In this document: positions 60,785-64,000 of the stretch, piece by piece | How the letters are laid out: each line of letters opens with the position of its first letter | How positions within the stretch are numbered: position 1 is the stretch's first letter | DNA from: Aphis gossypii | Lineage: Eukaryota > Arthropoda > Insecta > Hemiptera > Aphididae | Direction of reading: 5' to 3' | Assembly: GCF_020184175.1 (NCBI RefSeq) | Contig: NC_065530.1 | Span: 16,841,260 to 16,905,259 of the forward strand | DNA length: 64,000 nt | The notes under the pieces: generated by a model | What the model was told of the DNA's origin: nothing | Seen by the model: only the letters and a program-made list of their open reading frames with translations | Databases searched by the model: none | Translations under genes and position numbers: made by a program

Positions 60785-61515
60785 GTTAAAAGGTCTTTGG
60801 ATCATTTTCTTTTCAATTAGCAGACTGAATGAAATAAGCTAAGTCTAGACCAACGGTCAATTCAAGGATTTTGGAAAGGATCAAATATTTATTTTGAAAA
60901 TTAATTACAGGCCTTATGTAATGAATAAATTTGACCTAATAAAAAGGCCTTCGTGGGGTGTATTTTTTCTCTAGGTGTAATAATGAATAGTTATTATACT
61001 GAGTATAAGATTTTTGGTTTCTAGTAATTACATTTTTAATAATAATAATTAAAAGATAAAAAAATAAGATAAATAAAAGATATTTTTGTATATAATAATA
61101 CCAAAAAATACGAAATTATTTCATTTTTTTTTTAAAATGTAGAATCTTAGGATTTAGAATATAAAATTCAGTTTTAGTGTGGGTCGTACTCAATTTGTCA
61201 AAGGTTCGTGTAGTGGCGGTATAGAGTAGTTTGTATATTAATATATTTTTTTACAGTGATTGTTTGGATTTTAATAAGGAATTTAATTGATAATGTTAAT
61301 GATTTAGACTATTTAGAGATTTAATTTAAATTTAAATTTAAGTTGTCCACATGAGTTTTGTCTATCTAGATGTATTTCGAGATATTTTATAGACTGTTCG
61401 GTTGGTATATATTTTGTTTGTTGTGGATAGACTGAATTGAACGGTAGTCACAAGGGCGCAATGCATATGGGTTTTATGTGTAAAGATTTAAATTCATTAA
61501 TTTTTATTCTATATT
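60785..61515 (-). mobile_element. Jockey-clade LINE fragment: 3' part of ORF2
   Basis: On the minus strand, RIKINEFKSLHI (61475-61510) matches the K.NE.KS.HVTFA motif after the reverse transcriptase palm. A CDYRSIQ-like stretch follows, and KYLEIHLDRQ (61358-61388) matches VKYLG.HLDR.LTW of the thumb region. Further down, FQSKILRF-like sequence near 61150 is recalled, and LKRK.SKDLL at 60786-60825 resembles the RLKR.HP.DLL end of ORF2. Reading requires frame changes and stops, so it is a dead copy. The catalytic YADD part should lie above 61515 but I cannot see it. Its 3' end at about 60785 faces the ORF1 fragment, which is the wrong order for one element. Confidence 0.7.
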
Positions 61516-64000
61516 TTAAAAACTTAATTTGTAATCGGTTAAAATTACTTTAGAAAACTTTAATTTAAACTTTAAAATTATTATAACTAGCAGTTAATCG
61601 TTATTGGTTTTAATGTATGATATTTGATTTGTTTTGTTTGTTTATACAAACATTTGCGAAAAAATATTTATTTAAATTAAATTGTAAAACTGAAATTAAC
61701 AAGAAATTAGTATTATTTTGATGCCCTAAATGGCCTAAATAAACGTGAAAATAGCTGATTGTATATACTATACCTATAATAATACATGTATAGTGAAACT
61801 ACTTGATTGAATACTTGAAGATAAATCCCTGTTCTAGTTCTTACTTTAGTTTGGATTGTTTATAAAATAACGATATTACAAAATAGTGATTTTACAATCA
61901 ACCAAACTAAAGTTAGAAATTTAGAATAATAGATTACTAGATTATTGAAATTAGTCAGCCATTTCACATGTTTTATGGTAGGTATGGAATCTAATCAAAA
62001 AATGAGTTTGAAGATTGTAATAGACTAATTTACAATTGGTATTAAGAAATATTGGATTTTATTTAAGCTGTTAGTATACGAGTATATTCGTATTTCATAG
62101 TTAGTAATTAGTATATTTGCATAATTATATTGATATAATATAAATGATTGTGACACAGACGTGTAAATATTTTTGATATATTAATATAGTTTTGTTTTAT
62201 TATAATTATTTCAATGTACTATGCAATAGAATAAAAAAAATATGTCTGATTGTTTTTTTTTTTATCACAGTTAATTATAGTATTATAATATACCCTGTTT
62301 TAGAGTACATTCAATGAATTCGGTAACTCTCTGTGACGATTAAATTAAGCTATTAATGATTATAAAAATAATATCACAATGTTTATAATTTGAGTACAAA
62401 GCATTTTATTTTGGTTAACTTAGAATAGTTTGTAAGTATAGGATTAATATATACAATATGTATTATTGTGTTTAAGTTTAAACCTATTCGTATGCATGTT
62501 GAACAATATTCAAGACCAGATAGACGTATAATACAACATTCGCATATACCATGAATGTCGTCAAGTAATGAAAAACATTGCGTGGTTATCAACTAAATTG
62601 TAAGAGACACACCTGTATAAATGTGAAAATCTTTAAACGATTCTATTTTGTAATAGACTAACAACAAAGTTAATTCCGTGGAAGATTTTTCTCGGATCCA
62701 CGAAGTTGCCTACAACTGTGCAATGCTAATATTTTTTTGTCGTTATATATGTGTGTGTGTATTGTCACTATATACGATATTTATGCGTATTGTGTGATTT
62801 GTGTACTGTAAATACAAAACAACAATATCAACTGCTAACTAATTGACAATCGCGTGAAATGTGTCTGTTGATACATGATAGTTAATAATATATGTTATTA
62901 AATGTTATATGAGGGTGAGTAAAGAAGTTTAGTTTTCATGTTTGATTGTGGTTTTACATGAAAAAAAGTCTTATGAATCAGGAATGTCAATTTTTAAAAT
63001 GAATTATTGAATAACTAAACAATCTAATTTAATTATTATGTGAAAATATTAACTGCATCAACTAGACAGTGATATGAAAAAAGAAAACATATTAAAAAAA
63101 TCGATGAAAATGTGAAATACCTAAGAACTAAGCGTTTGTGTACAATTTACTAGGAATATAGAATGTAGTATACTAGTATATATTACGGTAAATGATGTTA
63201 TGCATAGGAAAATAACGATATTCTCAGATTATTAACGTTATTTAGTATTTACCTATGAAAGTGGGAATTATAGTTATTTTTAGTGAATAACGTTAATAAT
63301 TGTATGAAATGGGAAATGTTGGTTATAATAATTTATAAAATAGATTTTCAAGGAGTAATATTAAGGTAGCTGTTGAACTAATAATTGCTATAGGTACTAA
63401 CTAGGCAAACTAATATCGGGCACAGATAAGGCGCACTTACATATTATAATTTATAATAAGATGGTCGCCCAACATTGGTGGATCGTAGATGTTACATTGT
63501 TATATTTAAAAATATCATATCTAACGAAAATTAATTAGTTGGTTATACCATAATATATGTACAACTGCCATTGTATGTACCAATTTCAAATGGCTATTGA
63601 CATAAAAATTGTTCGTAAAACTTAAAACCAAAAAATTAAAAATATCCTTATGAACAATTACGGGATGATAATAACTCTTTTTGGTTTACTAAGGATTATA
63701 GTGATCTTATTAAACAAATTAGAAAATAAAAAAAATGTTTAAAAAGTAGCTAGTAATGATTCTATTGTGGGTACTCAAGGGTACCCACAAGGGTATTTGT
63801 CATTAACGTGATTATCCGGTTTATAACGATAATTACCTGTATATTTGCCATTTGGTCAATAACATTAATTTCCATTTAACATAATTTACCGTAACATTTA
63901 TGTTTTTATCAATTTTTTATTTATTTAAAAAATAAATTAGTTACTTTTAGTTAAATAGGTATCATAAATACACCAGTATGTACAATATATTATACATATG
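61516..64000. other. AT-rich non-coding DNA
   Basis: No supportable gene to the end of the window. An imperfect hairpin lies at 61833-61925 (separate entry). A 69-codon minus frame at 62383-62592 (ITTQCFSLLDDIHGICECC) is Cys-containing and protein-like in its first half, but unrecognised. (TG)n at about 62751-62760. Confidence 0.5.
61833..61925. repeat. Imperfect hairpin of about 93 nt
   Basis: TCTAGTTCTTACTTTAGTTTGG followed by ATTGT (in two parts, 61833-61859) can pair with ACAATCAACCAAACTAAAG, TTAGAAATTTAGA (61893-61925), with small bulges. The loop is about 33 nt. It might be a small MITE or a precursor-like RNA fold. Confidence 0.6.

Noticed and set aside
1..64000. tRNA genes, CRISPR arrays and bacterial endosymbiont DNA
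   Set aside because: No GGTTCGANNCC box with a matching cloverleaf, no spaced repeats, and no long bacterial-style gene or ribosome-binding site.

Overview
The window looks like nuclear DNA from an insect, most likely an aphid (Hemiptera, Aphididae). This is inferred from its overall character and not from a marker gene: about 70% A+T, very many ATTATA, TACCTA and AAT stretches, sharply bounded CpG-rich islands, and short hAT-type elements starting CAGTG with poly-G runs or a CCGGATTTAGGGG-type end, a style I associate with aphid genomes. I see no bacterial operon, no tRNA, no CRISPR array and no complete protein-coding gene. Most of the 64 kb is intron-like or intergenic.

Layout. 1-3310 is a double CpG island with promoter character. 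It includes one textbook core promoter (TATAAATAG at 2350 and initiator TCATTC at 2379, correctly spaced) and a possible splice donor at 778. From 3.3 to 56 kb the DNA is mainly AT-rich and non-coding, broken by CpG-rich islands near 14.1-15.3, 20.8-21.6, 26.8-27.4, 36.4-37.4, 47.5-49.4 and 51.9-53.1 kb. These are rich in simple repeats, which is why they throw up long overlapping open frames on both strands. This pattern of huge AT-rich introns with CpG islands fits a large regulated locus with alternative promoters or enhancers, but that is inference.

Candidate coding pieces are few and short. The best is a terminal-exon-like frame at 26447-26665 (+) followed by AATAAA. Others are a Kozak-started frame with a consensus donor at 33451-33584 (+), internal-exon-like frames at 20054-20161 (+) and 47251-47406 (+), and a minus-strand exon with a perfect donor at 58755-58865. 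I do not recognise their products, and I cannot say whether they belong to one gene.

56.3-61.5 kb is a graveyard of transposable elements: two short hAT-like elements with 8-bp target duplications, a broken IS1595/ISXO2-type transposase, and two minus-strand pieces of jockey-clade LINEs in an order that needs at least two insertions or a rearrangement. A perfect 18-bp-arm hairpin abuts the inner edge of one LINE piece. Older hAT-like relics are suspected at 15.7 and 31.7 kb.
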